From Anaerolineales bacterium (GTDB lineage: Bacteria; Chloroflexota; Anaerolineae; 4572-78; J111), in NCBI GenBank assembly GCA_020634855.1, contig JACKAU010000007.1, positions 62,001 through 126,000 on the forward strand: DNA of 64,000 nucleotides, in the 5' to 3' direction. The notes beneath the pieces were generated by a model, which ran no database searches, was not told the origin of the DNA, and saw nothing but the letters and a program-made list of their open reading frames with translations. The translations under genes and the position numbers were made by a program. Each line of letters starts with the position of its first letter. Within the stretch, counting starts at the first letter, position 1. Shown piece by piece: positions 41,970-51,900 of this stretch.

Positions 41970-44744
41970 ATGCAAACAGACTCAAGCCCCAACCCGACAT
42001 CTTCAGACAGCATTATCAAGCCCACCCGCATCACCATGGTTGACGGCGAGCAACAACTTTTGCAGCCATTATACCAAACGCTTAAACAACAAGGTTACCA
42101 GCCCCACCTATTTTTTGACGCAGACGAAGCTTTGGCCCATCTCTCCAAAACCGATATCCTCCTGCTCGATGTTTCGATAGCCCAGCAACCTAAATCGAGC
42201 AAATTTATCAAAGTTCCGACCATACTGGTTCTCAGCGACAACAAGGAGAACCAGTTACCGCCGTGGTTACAGGCTCGGCATGTTTTCCTGGTGCATCATC
42301 CTCAAGACCCGCAGACTTTAGTGGCTCGGCTGGCCGACTATCTACCTCCCCGTACCCCGGATTTCGATATCGCGGCCTACAACAACCAGCATTTGGCGCT
42401 GCTGTTCGGCATCACGCAATTTCTTAGCGGTCACCTGAATATTAATGATTTATTTGAGCGAATTCTGGCCTTGACGCCGTACCTGGGCGCTCAATTTTCG
42501 GCCTTGCTGGTTATGGAAGATGACGAGATCATCTACTACCGTTCCACCCAACCCGGTCGCGAAGAGTTAACCGGCCCGGCCGGTCGACGTTTTGCCGGTC
42601 GCTTGCTCAAAGACGGCCTGGAAGGCTGGACCTTGCAGCACAATCAAGCCACGGTTGTACTGGATACGAAAGCCGACCCTCGCTGGTTCAGAGCGCCCTA
42701 CCTGCCGGATCATGCGCACTGCGTGGCGGTGGTGCCGTTTAACATCAGCCGGGTTAAAGCCCAAGGTGTGTATTTGATTGGCCATCGCGATGTCGCGTAC
42801 TTCAGCGAAGAGGATATTCCGCTGCTGCAGGCCGCCACTAATCAAATTGGTTTGGCCATTGAAAACGCGATGCTGTTCAAAAATCAGACGCAGCGCTCGA
42901 TGCAGTTGGCGCTGATCAACCAGGTTAGCCAGGCCGCCACCTCTATTCTCAATTTGGATGTGATGCTTAGAACGGTGGTCCAAGCTATCCGGCGCAGTTT
43001 GGCCTGCTACAGTGTGGCGATTCACCTCTACAACCAGAAAACGAACCTGGTTGAACTCAAGGCCAGGGACGCGCTGGATCGCCCCAGATATCGAACACCC
43101 GATCAGCCAACGCTGACCGTTACCCACGAACTCAAGCAGGGGCTAATCGGCTGGGCCATCGCCACTAACCAGACGGTACTGGCCAACGATGTTACCCGCG
43201 ATGATCGCTACGTACCCGATGACGCTAATAAAGAGATCCGATCGCAGGTTTGTGTGCCGATCACGTTGGGGGTAAAAACCATCGGTGTGTTAGACTTGCA
43301 AAGCGCTCAACTTGAGGCGTTTAACAAATACCACGTCGATGCCCTAAAGACGCTGGCCGACCAACTGGCCATTGCCATTGAAAACGCTCGCCTTTATGAC
43401 GAAATCAATCAGCGGGTTCAAGAGTTGAAATCGCTGAACGAAATTGGTCAGGCCGTGACCTCAACTCTCAATTTAAAGGAAACACTGACGCTGATCACCG
43501 ATCAAACCACCCGGCTGATGGAAGTGGCGGCAGCCTCGGTCGCGCTCCGCGACGAATCGGGCCAAGAGATTTGGTTTGCGGCGGCCTCCGGCGAAGGTTC
43601 CGGGGCAGCCATCGGGCTGAGGATGGCCTACGGGCAGGGAATTGCCGGGTGGGTGGTGAGCCACGGCGAACCGGTGATTGTGCCGGATGTCAACGCCGAC
43701 GTGCGCTTTTTCGCCGAAGTCGATAAACAAAGTGGCTTCACCACCAAATCGATCTTATGCGTACCGCTCATAACCAAGGGACACACCATCGGCGCGTTAG
43801 AGGTAATGAACAAACAGCAGGGAACGTTTAATCAAGAGGATTTGGCCCTGCTGCAAGCGCTGGCTGCTCCGGCGGCGACCGCCATCGAAAATGCCCAATT
43901 GTACGAAAAAGAGCGCGAAACGATCAATCGACTGGCCGAAACCCAATACCAACTGATTCAGAGCGCCAAGCTGGCCGCAGTTGGCGAATTGGCGGCCGGG
44001 GTGGCTCACGAAATTAACAATCCGTTAACTACCATCATCGGTTTGACCGGCGTCTTGCAAGACACCCTCCCCACCCTGCTACCCGATCAACCTGAGGTAA
44101 CCGAAGATCTACAGATGGTCTATGAAGAGGCCCGGCGGGCCAGAGATATTGTCCGCCACCTACTGGACTTTGCCCGAGCCGAACCGCCTAAACTCCTGCC
44201 GACCGACTTCAATCAACTTGTTGAAGATGCCATTTTCCTGGTCTATCCTAAAAATCTCAGCCAAAAAATCCAATTGCGCAAATCGCTATCCGACTTGCCG
44301 GAGATGTGGTTAGACGCTAACCAAATCAAACAGGTCTTGGTCAATCTATTGAACAATGCCATCCAGGCCATGCTCGAAACGAACCAGCCGGCTGTTTTAA
44401 CCGTAACCACCCAATATCAATTATCAAACGGATCGCAGCCCGATCATTCTCCGGCCATTGTCTGCACCATCAGTGATACCGGAGCCGGTATTAGTCCGGA
44501 GTATATCGACAAAATCTTCGACCCCTTCTTCACCACTAAGGAAGTTGGCGAAGGCACCGGGCTAGGGCTGTCGATCAGTTACAAAATTATCGAGAAACAC
44601 GGCGGCTCCATTGAAGTATCAAGCGCCCTTTATCAGGGCACGACCTTTATACTCACACTGCCTGTTTCTTATGCCCCCAACAGCACGCCCAATAATGATA
44701 GTGTTGTAACTAAGCCAGTTGAAATCAGGTTTTTACCAAAATGA
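41970..44744 (+). CDS. Cytoplasmic histidine kinase with partly degenerate N-terminal receiver and three GAF domains
   Basis: A 924-residue protein. Residues about 18-125 look like a receiver: acceptor Asp kept (ILLLDVS), but the acidic pair is VDGE and the conserved Lys is replaced (LVHHPQD), so it is probably poorly phosphorylated. GAF1 (about 140-300), GAF2 (313-478) and GAF3 (488-650) follow. Then HisKA with His680 in VAHEINNPL and an HATPase (N box LNNAIQAM, DTGAGIS, DPFFTTK, GTGLGLS) of the NtrB/PleC-like class. No membrane helix. The next gene begins in the stop codon (ATGA) or 54 nt later. It would feed phosphate to receivers encoded downstream. Confidence 0.94.
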   Translation: MQTDSSPNPTSSDSIIKPTRITMVDGEQQLLQPLYQTLKQQGYQPHLFFDADEALAHLSKTDILLLDVSIAQQPKSSKFIKVPTILVLSDNKENQLPPWLQARHVFLVHHPQDPQTLVARLADYLPPRTPDFDIAAYNNQHLALLFGITQFLSGHLNINDLFERILALTPYLGAQFSALLVMEDDEIIYYRSTQPGREELTGPAGRRFAGRLLKDGLEGWTLQHNQATVVLDTKADPRWFRAPYLPDHAHCVAVVPFNISRVKAQGVYLIGHRDVAYFSEEDIPLLQAATNQIGLAIENAMLFKNQTQRSMQLALINQVSQAATSILNLDVMLRTVVQAIRRSLACYSVAIHLYNQKTNLVELKARDALDRPRYRTPDQPTLTVTHELKQGLIGWAIATNQTVLANDVTRDDRYVPDDANKEIRSQVCVPITLGVKTIGVLDLQSAQLEAFNKYHVDALKTLADQLAIAIENARLYDEINQRVQELKSLNEIGQAVTSTLNLKETLTLITDQTTRLMEVAAASVALRDESGQEIWFAAASGEGSGAAIGLRMAYGQGIAGWVVSHGEPVIVPDVNADVRFFAEVDKQSGFTTKSILCVPLITKGHTIGALEVMNKQQGTFNQEDLALLQALAAPAATAIENAQLYEKERETINRLAETQYQLIQSAKLAAVGELAAGVAHEINNPLTTIIGLTGVLQDTLPTLLPDQPEVTEDLQMVYEEARRARDIVRHLLDFARAEPPKLLPTDFNQLVEDAIFLVYPKNLSQKIQLRKSLSDLPEMWLDANQIKQVLVNLLNNAIQAMLETNQPAVLTVTTQYQLSNGSQPDHSPAIVCTISDTGAGISPEYIDKIFDPFFTTKEVGEGTGLGLSISYKIIEKHGGSIEVSSALYQGTTFILTLPVSYAPNSTPNNDSVVTKPVEIRFLPK

Positions 44745-44797
44745 ATCCTCTTTTAGATCTACCCGTTGCTAATCCGGTTGACAAAGGATATCGCCTC

Positions 44798-46753
44798 ATG
44801 ACCAATGACAGAATTTTAGTTGTCGATGATGAAAAAGGGGTAGTACGATCTTGTACGCGCATACTGGAACGTGAAGGTTTTGATGTGTCCGGCCGCACAG
44901 AAAGCAGTCAGGTGCCGGATTTACTGCGCCAGGAAACCTTTGATCTCCTACTGACCGACATCAAAATGCCTAAAATCGACGGGCTAAAGTTACTCAAAAT
45001 AGCGAAAGAAATCGACCCGCACCTGACGGTGGTATTGATAACCGGGTACGGCACCATGGAGGATGCAATCGAGGCTATCAGCCTGGGTGCGCAGGGGTTT
45101 TTGATGAAGCCATTTGAACCGGAAGATTTAATCGGCACCATCAAGGAAAATCTACGGCGACGGGCCTTACTGCGGGACAGTTTGCGGCTGCAAACGCTGC
45201 TGCCGCTGTTAGAGATCAATCAAATGTTGCAAGTATCCGGCGGCGAAATTTCCCTGGCCCGGCGCGTACTCGACATCTCAACCAAAGCTATCGGCGCTCG
45301 GCGGATGTCGTGGCTGCGCTGCACACCTTCGTCGAATCAAAATGGTACCGGGCCGGCCAAACATCTTAGTGAAGCGGCCGTTGTGTCTCAAAATATCGAT
45401 ACCTCTCAACTGCCGCCTCAAGCCCTTGAGCAGGTGCTGCAATCGGCCCGGCCGGTGTGGATCACGGCCGCCGGGACGCTGCTTGAAAAATATGCCGGGC
45501 AGCCAAACATTATTGGGGCGGTACTGCCGTTGATTGTCAAAGGCGAGGTTGTTGGGATTCTAACGGCTGAAACCGGCGGCGACAACCAATCAGGGCCGTT
45601 CGGTCAGATCAGCTTAGATTTATTATCGGTCCTGGCCGGTCAATTAACCATGATTATTGAAAACGTACAGCTATTTCAGCAAACGGAAACGCTGCGTGCT
45701 TTTAATGAAAGTATCATCCAAAATTTAACTAACGGCTTAATTGCGGTTGACCCCCAAAACCGGGTGACGGTGTTCAATCCGGCCGCGGCTACGATGCTGG
45801 GTTGTTCAGCCGACAAAATTTTACACCAACCGCTACAAACGCTCATGAGCCAGGTTGATAACTTGATTAACATTTTCAAGACCACCCAGCAAAGTGGCTT
45901 GGCCCAACCCCGTCAAGAAATCACTGTCCAACACCACGGTGAACATCCCCTCCCCATTTCGATCAGCACCGCACCGCTGCCGGCAGACAATCAGCAGGCG
46001 ACCACCGGAGTGGTAGCGGTTATTGAAGATTTGAGCGAGATTAAAGCCCTAGAAGCGGAACGACGCCGTCTGGATCGGCTGGCTGCTCTGGGCGAAATGT
46101 CGGCGGTGGTGGCCCATGAAATTCGTAACCCTATCGCCGGTATCGCCGCCGGCGTCGATTATCTGACCCGGAACTTACCGGCCGAGTCAGTCGAAGCGGA
46201 AGGCGCGGCTCTAATTCAGGGCGAGATCAATCGAGTGAACCGCATTTTGGAGGATATTCTATTTGTGGCTCGCCCCTTACAACTCAATTGCTCGGTCGCC
46301 TCCCTGCCGGCCATCATCGACAAGGTCATTCAACGGTATCGTTCCCAAGCCGCGGCCAAAGCCATCGAGATTCACTGTGACTATGATCCTCAGTTACCCA
46401 TGATTAATGCTGACAGCCAACGCTTAGAACAGGTTTTCAATAATCTGTTCTTAAATGCCATTCAGGCTATGTCTAACGGCGGTACAGTGGGTATCAAAGC
46501 TCGGCTCGATCCGACCGGCCGGCAGACTTTCATCACGGTTGTTGACTCCGGTCCCGGCATCCCGTTAGATATACAAGCCAGAATATTCGAACCGTTTTTT
46601 ACCACAAAATCCAAGGGGACCGGTTTAGGGTTGAGTATAGCTCGCCAAATTATCGAAGCCCACGGCGGCGCAATCACAATTGAGACCCAGCCCGATCAAG
46701 GCACACAATTAATAATAAGCTTACCTATTAATAAGGTGGACCGTGACATATAA
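44798..46753 (+). CDS. Receiver-GAF-PAS histidine kinase (NtrB-like with N-terminal REC)
   Basis: A 651-residue kinase. Order: complete receiver (5-118) with D10-D11 and D54 (LLLTDIKMPKIDG) and Lys in GFLMKPF; GAF (about 130-290); PAS (about 297-410, GLIAVDPQNRVTVFNPAAATML); HisKA with His440 in VAHEIRNP; HATPase with FNNLFLNAIQAM, DSGPGIP, EPFFTTKSKGTGLGLS. The receiver-first order means it can be a phosphate acceptor from another kinase, so it can sit in the middle of a relay. The frame is open from ATG 44741, overlapping the previous stop by 4 nt; I prefer ATG 44798, which has AAAGGA 9 nt upstream and starts just before the receiver. It overlaps the next regulator by 11 nt. Confidence 0.93.
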   Translation: MTNDRILVVDDEKGVVRSCTRILEREGFDVSGRTESSQVPDLLRQETFDLLLTDIKMPKIDGLKLLKIAKEIDPHLTVVLITGYGTMEDAIEAISLGAQGFLMKPFEPEDLIGTIKENLRRRALLRDSLRLQTLLPLLEINQMLQVSGGEISLARRVLDISTKAIGARRMSWLRCTPSSNQNGTGPAKHLSEAAVVSQNIDTSQLPPQALEQVLQSARPVWITAAGTLLEKYAGQPNIIGAVLPLIVKGEVVGILTAETGGDNQSGPFGQISLDLLSVLAGQLTMIIENVQLFQQTETLRAFNESIIQNLTNGLIAVDPQNRVTVFNPAAATMLGCSADKILHQPLQTLMSQVDNLINIFKTTQQSGLAQPRQEITVQHHGEHPLPISISTAPLPADNQQATTGVVAVIEDLSEIKALEAERRRLDRLAALGEMSAVVAHEIRNPIAGIAAGVDYLTRNLPAESVEAEGAALIQGEINRVNRILEDILFVARPLQLNCSVASLPAIIDKVIQRYRSQAAAKAIEIHCDYDPQLPMINADSQRLEQVFNNLFLNAIQAMSNGGTVGIKARLDPTGRQTFITVVDSGPGIPLDIQARIFEPFFTTKSKGTGLGLSIARQIIEAHGGAITIETQPDQGTQLIISLPINKVDRDI

Positions 46754-47447
46754 AATTCTTGTAGTCGACGATGAAAAGACGCTCAGGCACTTTTTGCGAT
46801 TGCATCTTCAGGCGAACGGTTATCAGGTCATCGAAGCGGCTGACGGCCGTGAGGCTATGAGCCTAATTTCCAGAAATCGGTTTGATGTCGCCCTGGTCGA
46901 TTTGAGACTGACCGACATGGACGGGTTAGAGGTTATGCGCCATTTGCGCCACCACGAACCTCATACCAGCGTTATTATTTTAACCGGACACGCAACCGTC
47001 AACTCGGCTGTGGAAGCACTGCGTCAGGGAGCGCACGACTATTTGCTGAAACCGTGCAACACCGCTGAGTTGTTGACCAGTGTCGCCGATGCCATTGCTC
47101 GGCAGCCGGCCTCGCCTGAACCCCAGGTCAATGGCCCGGAAATCATCGAAATAGGAGAGCTAAAGGTTAACAAAGCCTCACGCCAGGTTACTCGCGCCGG
47201 CGAAATGATCAATTTAACCCCCACCGAGTTCGACATTCTCACCACATTGATGACTCAACCCGATACGGCCATCGACTCCATTACATTGGTTAAAATTGTC
47301 CGCGGCTATGAAGCAACAGAGGCCGACGCCCGCGCCATCGCCAGAGTCCATGTTCACCGTTTACGTCACAAATTAGAGTTTGATCCGGCCAAACCGCAAT
47401 ATTTAATCACGGTAGCCGGCGGGCGTTATCTACTGCGCTCCCACTAA
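46743..47447 (+). CDS. OmpR/PhoB-family response regulator
   Basis: A 234-residue regulator. The receiver (1-118) has D9-D10, acceptor D53 (VALVDLRLTDMDG), ILTGHA and Lys in DYLLKP. The winged-helix DNA-binding domain (about 138-232) shows LTPTEFDILTTL, ARVHVHRLRHKLE and YLITVAGGRYLL. The start is GTG 46743, inside the kinase 3' end, with AAGGTGG upstream. It is the only DNA-binding output in the 41970-63358 cluster, so it probably carries the transcriptional response of this relay. Confidence 0.96.
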   Translation: MTYKILVVDDEKTLRHFLRLHLQANGYQVIEAADGREAMSLISRNRFDVALVDLRLTDMDGLEVMRHLRHHEPHTSVIILTGHATVNSAVEALRQGAHDYLLKPCNTAELLTSVADAIARQPASPEPQVNGPEIIEIGELKVNKASRQVTRAGEMINLTPTEFDILTTLMTQPDTAIDSITLVKIVRGYEATEADARAIARVHVHRLRHKLEFDPAKPQYLITVAGGRYLLRSH

Positions 47448-47554
47448 TCTTAATTTTGCTCCAGAATTGTAATTATCCTGTAACCGGCAAACCCGCCATT
47501 TTGTGCTATATTGAATGGTACAGGCAAGTTCAGGCAGGGAAAAGGAGTAATCCT

Positions 47555-47986
47555 ATGCTAGGTCAGTCAGGCCGGGGCAAACGCATTCTGGTGGTTGATG
47601 ATGAAGCCACGCTCATCTTTTTCTTAAAAAAAGATCTACAGGAAGTTGAAGACAACTTATTTGTCGATGTGGCTTCTTCAGGCGAAGATGCGCTCAAAAA
47701 ATTAACCTACCATCGTTATGATCTCTTGATCACGGATTTGAACATGCCGGGCATTAGCGGCTTTACCCTGGCCGAAGTAGCCCGGTCGATGCAGCCCGAT
47801 ATCCACATTGTCATTATGACCGCTTTTGGCTCGCAAGAAGTTAAAGATGAGGCCAACTCCCTTGAGGTTGATGGCTACCTCACCAAACCCTTCCCAACCG
47901 CCGAATTACGAGAAATTGTTAGTAATATTCTGTTAACGCCCGTGCCAAACAACGTTACCAATTCGATAAGCCACAACAACAGCTAA
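47555..47986 (+). CDS. Single-domain response regulator (CheY/Spo0F-like)
   Basis: A 143-residue receiver without output domain. It has D15-D16, acceptor D61 (LLITDLNMPGISG), IVIMTAFGS and Lys in YLTKPF, all the catalytic residues. The open frame starts at 47456, but ATG 47555 has AAGGAG 8 nt upstream and gives a normal length. It probably shuttles phosphate between the kinases of this cluster or regulates by protein contact. It follows the OmpR-type gene by 107 nt and precedes another receiver by 27 nt. Confidence 0.93.
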   Translation: MLGQSGRGKRILVVDDEATLIFFLKKDLQEVEDNLFVDVASSGEDALKKLTYHRYDLLITDLNMPGISGFTLAEVARSMQPDIHIVIMTAFGSQEVKDEANSLEVDGYLTKPFPTAELREIVSNILLTPVPNNVTNSISHNNS

Positions 47987-48013
47987 TCTTTTCATCACGC
48001 AAGGAGACACCCA

Positions 48014-48424
48014 ATGGGCAAAGTCAGGATCCTTTATATTGAAGACAACTCCGATAGTATGACCCTTGTCAAAAGAGTCTTGGAGATCGAGGGCTATGAG
48101 GTTATCTCGGCTGAAACCGGTCGAGAAGGACTGGCTAAAGCCTTTGATAATCAACCGGACATTATATTTACCGACATTAATCTGCCGGATATTGACGGGT
48201 ACGAAATTACCGACACCTTAAAAAAAGATAAAATGACGGCTCACATCCCGATTATAGCCATGACCGCCAATGTAATGAAAAAAGATCGTGAGCATGTCTT
48301 TCAAGCCGGTTGCGATGGTTTTATCAGCAAACCGATAGATATCGATGAGTTACCCACCCAAGTAGAAAACTTTTTGCGAGGCAAAACCCATGACACAAAC
48401 CATAATAGCAGAAAACTCAGCTAA
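48014..48424 (+). CDS. Single-domain response regulator (DivK/CheY-like)
   Basis: A 136-residue receiver: E10-D11, acceptor D54 (IIFTDINLPDIDGYE), IIAMTANVM and Lys in FISKPID. The pattern resembles DivK-type receivers that bind and regulate kinases. AAGGAG lies about 7 nt before ATG 48014. A short polar tail (KTHDTNHNSRKLS) overlaps the next gene by 35 nt in another frame, so translation is coupled. Confidence 0.95.
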   Translation: MGKVRILYIEDNSDSMTLVKRVLEIEGYEVISAETGREGLAKAFDNQPDIIFTDINLPDIDGYEITDTLKKDKMTAHIPIIAMTANVMKKDREHVFQAGCDGFISKPIDIDELPTQVENFLRGKTHDTNHNSRKLS

Positions 48425-48848
48425 AAACAGTCCGATCGACCCAAAAGATGCCTACGTGTTGGTTGTTGAAGACAACCTCCAAAACTTAGTCCTGATTGCT
48501 CGACTCCTGGCATTTATCGGCGTCCGTCGCTACGAATGGAAAGCGTCAGGCTGGCAGGTCTTAGAATTCGCCGACACGATGCCTCGGGTTGACCTGGTTT
48601 TGATGGATTTACATCTACCTTATGAAGATGGCTATGATGCTCTGGCGAAACTACGCAATGACACCCGGTTTGCCAAAACCCGAGTGGTAGCAGTGACAGC
48701 CGACGCCAATCCGTCCTCGATGGAAAAGGCTAAAGACTCCGGGTTTGACGGCTTTTTGGGAAAACCCATCGACCCCGATAGATTTCCGGATCAGATCATC
48801 AAAATCTTAAAGGGTGAGTCGGTTTGGGATTTAGGATTTCAAGCCTGA
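48390..48848 (+). CDS. Single-domain response regulator
   Basis: A 152-residue receiver with a 20-residue N-terminal extension. It has E27-D28, acceptor D73 (LVLMDLHLPYEDGYD), VAVTADANP and Lys in FLGKPID. It begins inside the previous receiver gene (35-nt overlap). Three single-domain receivers in a row, next to kinases with their own receivers, point to a branched phosphorelay. The gene is followed by about 105 nt before the large GAF protein. Confidence 0.95.
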   Translation: MTQTIIAENSAKNSPIDPKDAYVLVVEDNLQNLVLIARLLAFIGVRRYEWKASGWQVLEFADTMPRVDLVLMDLHLPYEDGYDALAKLRNDTRFAKTRVVAVTADANPSSMEKAKDSGFDGFLGKPIDPDRFPDQIIKILKGESVWDLGFQA

Positions 48849-48953
48849 GATCAAAGTTTTCCTGGCTCGATAACGGTTCAACCACGGGTAACTCAGCCGG
48901 CATAAGTCCATTAACAATCAATACGCATTCCAAACATCTTGGATTTAGAAATC

Positions 48954-51900
48954 ATGAGTAAACACAATCAAGATTTGATTGGTCAATTGAAATCCCAGAT
49001 AACCGAACTGACTAAGGCTTTAGATCAAGCCCAACTTCAACTTCAACAAACCGTTGTTGAAAAAGATCGAACCCAGCTCCTATTTGAAATTAACACCGCG
49101 CTCAATAACGCTAATCTTGATATTGATGATATCACTGCGATTGTGGTCAAGGCCACCGAGCGTATTGGAGCCACATTTGGTGAAGTTTACCTGATCACCG
49201 ATGCCGGTCAGCTCCATTTCAAAAGCTCAAACCCGGATAGAAATCATTTGGACGCCAACCAACAAGAAAAGTTGCTATTACAGGCCGTCAGCGATGGTCC
49301 GGTGCCCCGCGCTCTGGATAATAATGAAATTCTTCTTATTCCGGACGTTCTTCAAGATTATCCCAACTCACTTGAATTTCTCAACAGCCACTTGCGGTCG
49401 CTCATATGTGCGCCGCTGGTTGTTGATCCGGACTGGCCGGGAGCGATCATTTTCGGCCATCAAACGCCTCATTTTTTTACCGAATCCCATATATCGCTGC
49501 TGGAAGCGATTATCCCGCAGATTGTCAGCGCTCTGGAAAAAGTAACCCACGTCAACGAAATTAAGAGCAGTTTGCACGAAACCCACCTCATGTTGGATAT
49601 CAGCCGCCAACTGGCCGGGGCCAACAGTTTAAATGACATTTATGATGCGCTAATTCATGCGGCTATGTCCGCCGGGGCGAGTCGTTGTGTGTTGTACACC
49701 TGTGAGGAGTTGGGGAAAGACAATCTACCGATCTATGGGCAAATCGTTTTTACCAGCGATACGAGTCGTGATCAGCCGACTGATCGATTTACTCGCTTCA
49801 GAATTGCCAATTATCCGGTTCTACACAACCTGGTCAAAAATCAAGAAACTTTCGTTGTCGAAAGTATCAGTAGCAGCAAGCAACTGACCCACCGCGAAAA
49901 GGAACTTTTTACTGACTTCAAAATGCAAAGCGCAGTCATCAATCCCTTGGTGACTCGTAACACAGTTATTGGCCTGCTCTCGGTTGAATATCAATACTAC
50001 CATGCCTTTAGCGAACGCGAATTAGCTATTTACCGAACGCTTTGTAATCAGACCACCATCGCCATTGAAAATACGCGTTATAAGCAGCGAACCCAAGAGG
50101 CCTTGGCCGAAACTCAAACCCTTTATCGAGCCGGTCGTGTCCTGGCCGGCGCAGCCGATTTGCAAGAAATTTTAGAGAAATCGCTGGCTGAGTTTGTCTA
50201 CACTTTGGGTTTGGATCAGGGCGGGGTAACCTTGGTCTCGCCTGACCGAAAAACTGGCAGATTGATGGCTTATCTTGAAAATGGCGAGTTACAGAATATT
50301 GAAAAGCTCAAATTTAATATTGATGAGACCGTCCCTTATCAAGCCATTTTATTGGCGGGACGGCCTTTCATCAGCTTTGACGTACCCACCGATGATCGGG
50401 TAGCCCAGTTTGTTACGTTTAATCAAAAAAACTCTATCAAATCGATCTTACAAGCCCCCATGATTATCCGGGGCGAGACGATTGGCTGGATCGGGGCCGA
50501 TGCCGTTAAAAACCACCGCGAGTTCACCCAGCGTGAGGTTGATTTGGCCAGAGCCATGGCCGATCAAATTGCCATTACCATCCAGAATCGCCGTTTATTA
50601 GAGCAAACCGAAAGGCGGGCCAGTCGGCTCAAAGCGGTCGCCACCGTCGGTGAAGTAGTCACCGGTTTAACCGAACTCGATGAGGTTCTGAGTCAAACGG
50701 TAAACCTTATTCGAGATCGATTTGGCTTTTATCACGTTTCCATCTTTCTATTGGATGAGGCCAGAGAATGGGCGGTGGTTAGGGCTTCAACCGGCGAGGT
50801 CGGGCAAATCATGGTGGAAAGCCCTCATCGGCTGGCGGTAGGCGGTAACTCAATTGTGGGTTACTGCACTCACCACACGGAGCCGCGAATTGCCCTGAAT
50901 GTGGGCGCAGACGCCGTTCATTTTGAAAACCCTTTATTGCCCAATACGCGCTCTGAAATGGCCTTACCCTTGATTTTGCGCGGGATCGTGATTGGCGCCC
51001 TGGATGTTCAAAGTCAAGAACCGAACGCTTTCTCGGATGAGGATGTGGAAACGCTCCAGATCATGGCTGATCAGGTGACGGCAGCCATCTCAAACTCTCG
51101 CCTGTTTGAGCAGATTCAGCAACGTCTATCTGAGCAGCAGCACCTCTATGAGATTGGCGCCCAACTCGGTGGGACACTTGATATATATGAAGCTGCTACT
51201 ATCTTAGCGGCCAGAACAGCTCAATTTCTAGATGTAGCGGAGTGCGTCGTTAGTCTCCTTGAAGAAGGTGAAACGGTATACGTCATCAGCGATTACGTCA
51301 AAGAAGGTTCAAAATTTCGCAGTGATGAAGGCAACCGCTATAAAATCTCTGACTTTGCCAGTTGGCCGAAGATCCTGGCTTCTAAACGGTCATTAACGAT
51401 GTATCTCGATACTCATGCAGGTGATGGTTGGGAACTTGATTACCTTAAGACCTGTGATGGGACGGCATTGGCTATAGTGCCTATACTGCTTCGTAACGAA
51501 GTTATCGGCCTTTTAGAGGTGTACGACCACACACCTAAACGACGTTTCAAGCAGACCGAACTATCGCTACTCGAGTCGATTGCGCTTCAAGCCGCCAACA
51601 GTATAGAAAACGCAAAACTGTTTGGCCAGGTGCACGAGAGCCAAGCCTTTATGACCGCCGTGATCGATCAAATTCCCGACCCGATCTTCATCAAAGACAG
51701 GGACCACCGTTTGATTGCGGTCAATACGGCTTTCGCTGAGGGTCTCTTGAATCGACCCGTAGAGCAGGTAATCGGTCTCAATGATTACGATTTCTTACCC
51801 GAGACAGAGGCCAGTAGATCTTGGGGTACTGACAATACCGTTTTTGAAACCGGTGAAGTCCAAGAAACGGAAGAAACCACCACTGATAATGATGACCAGC

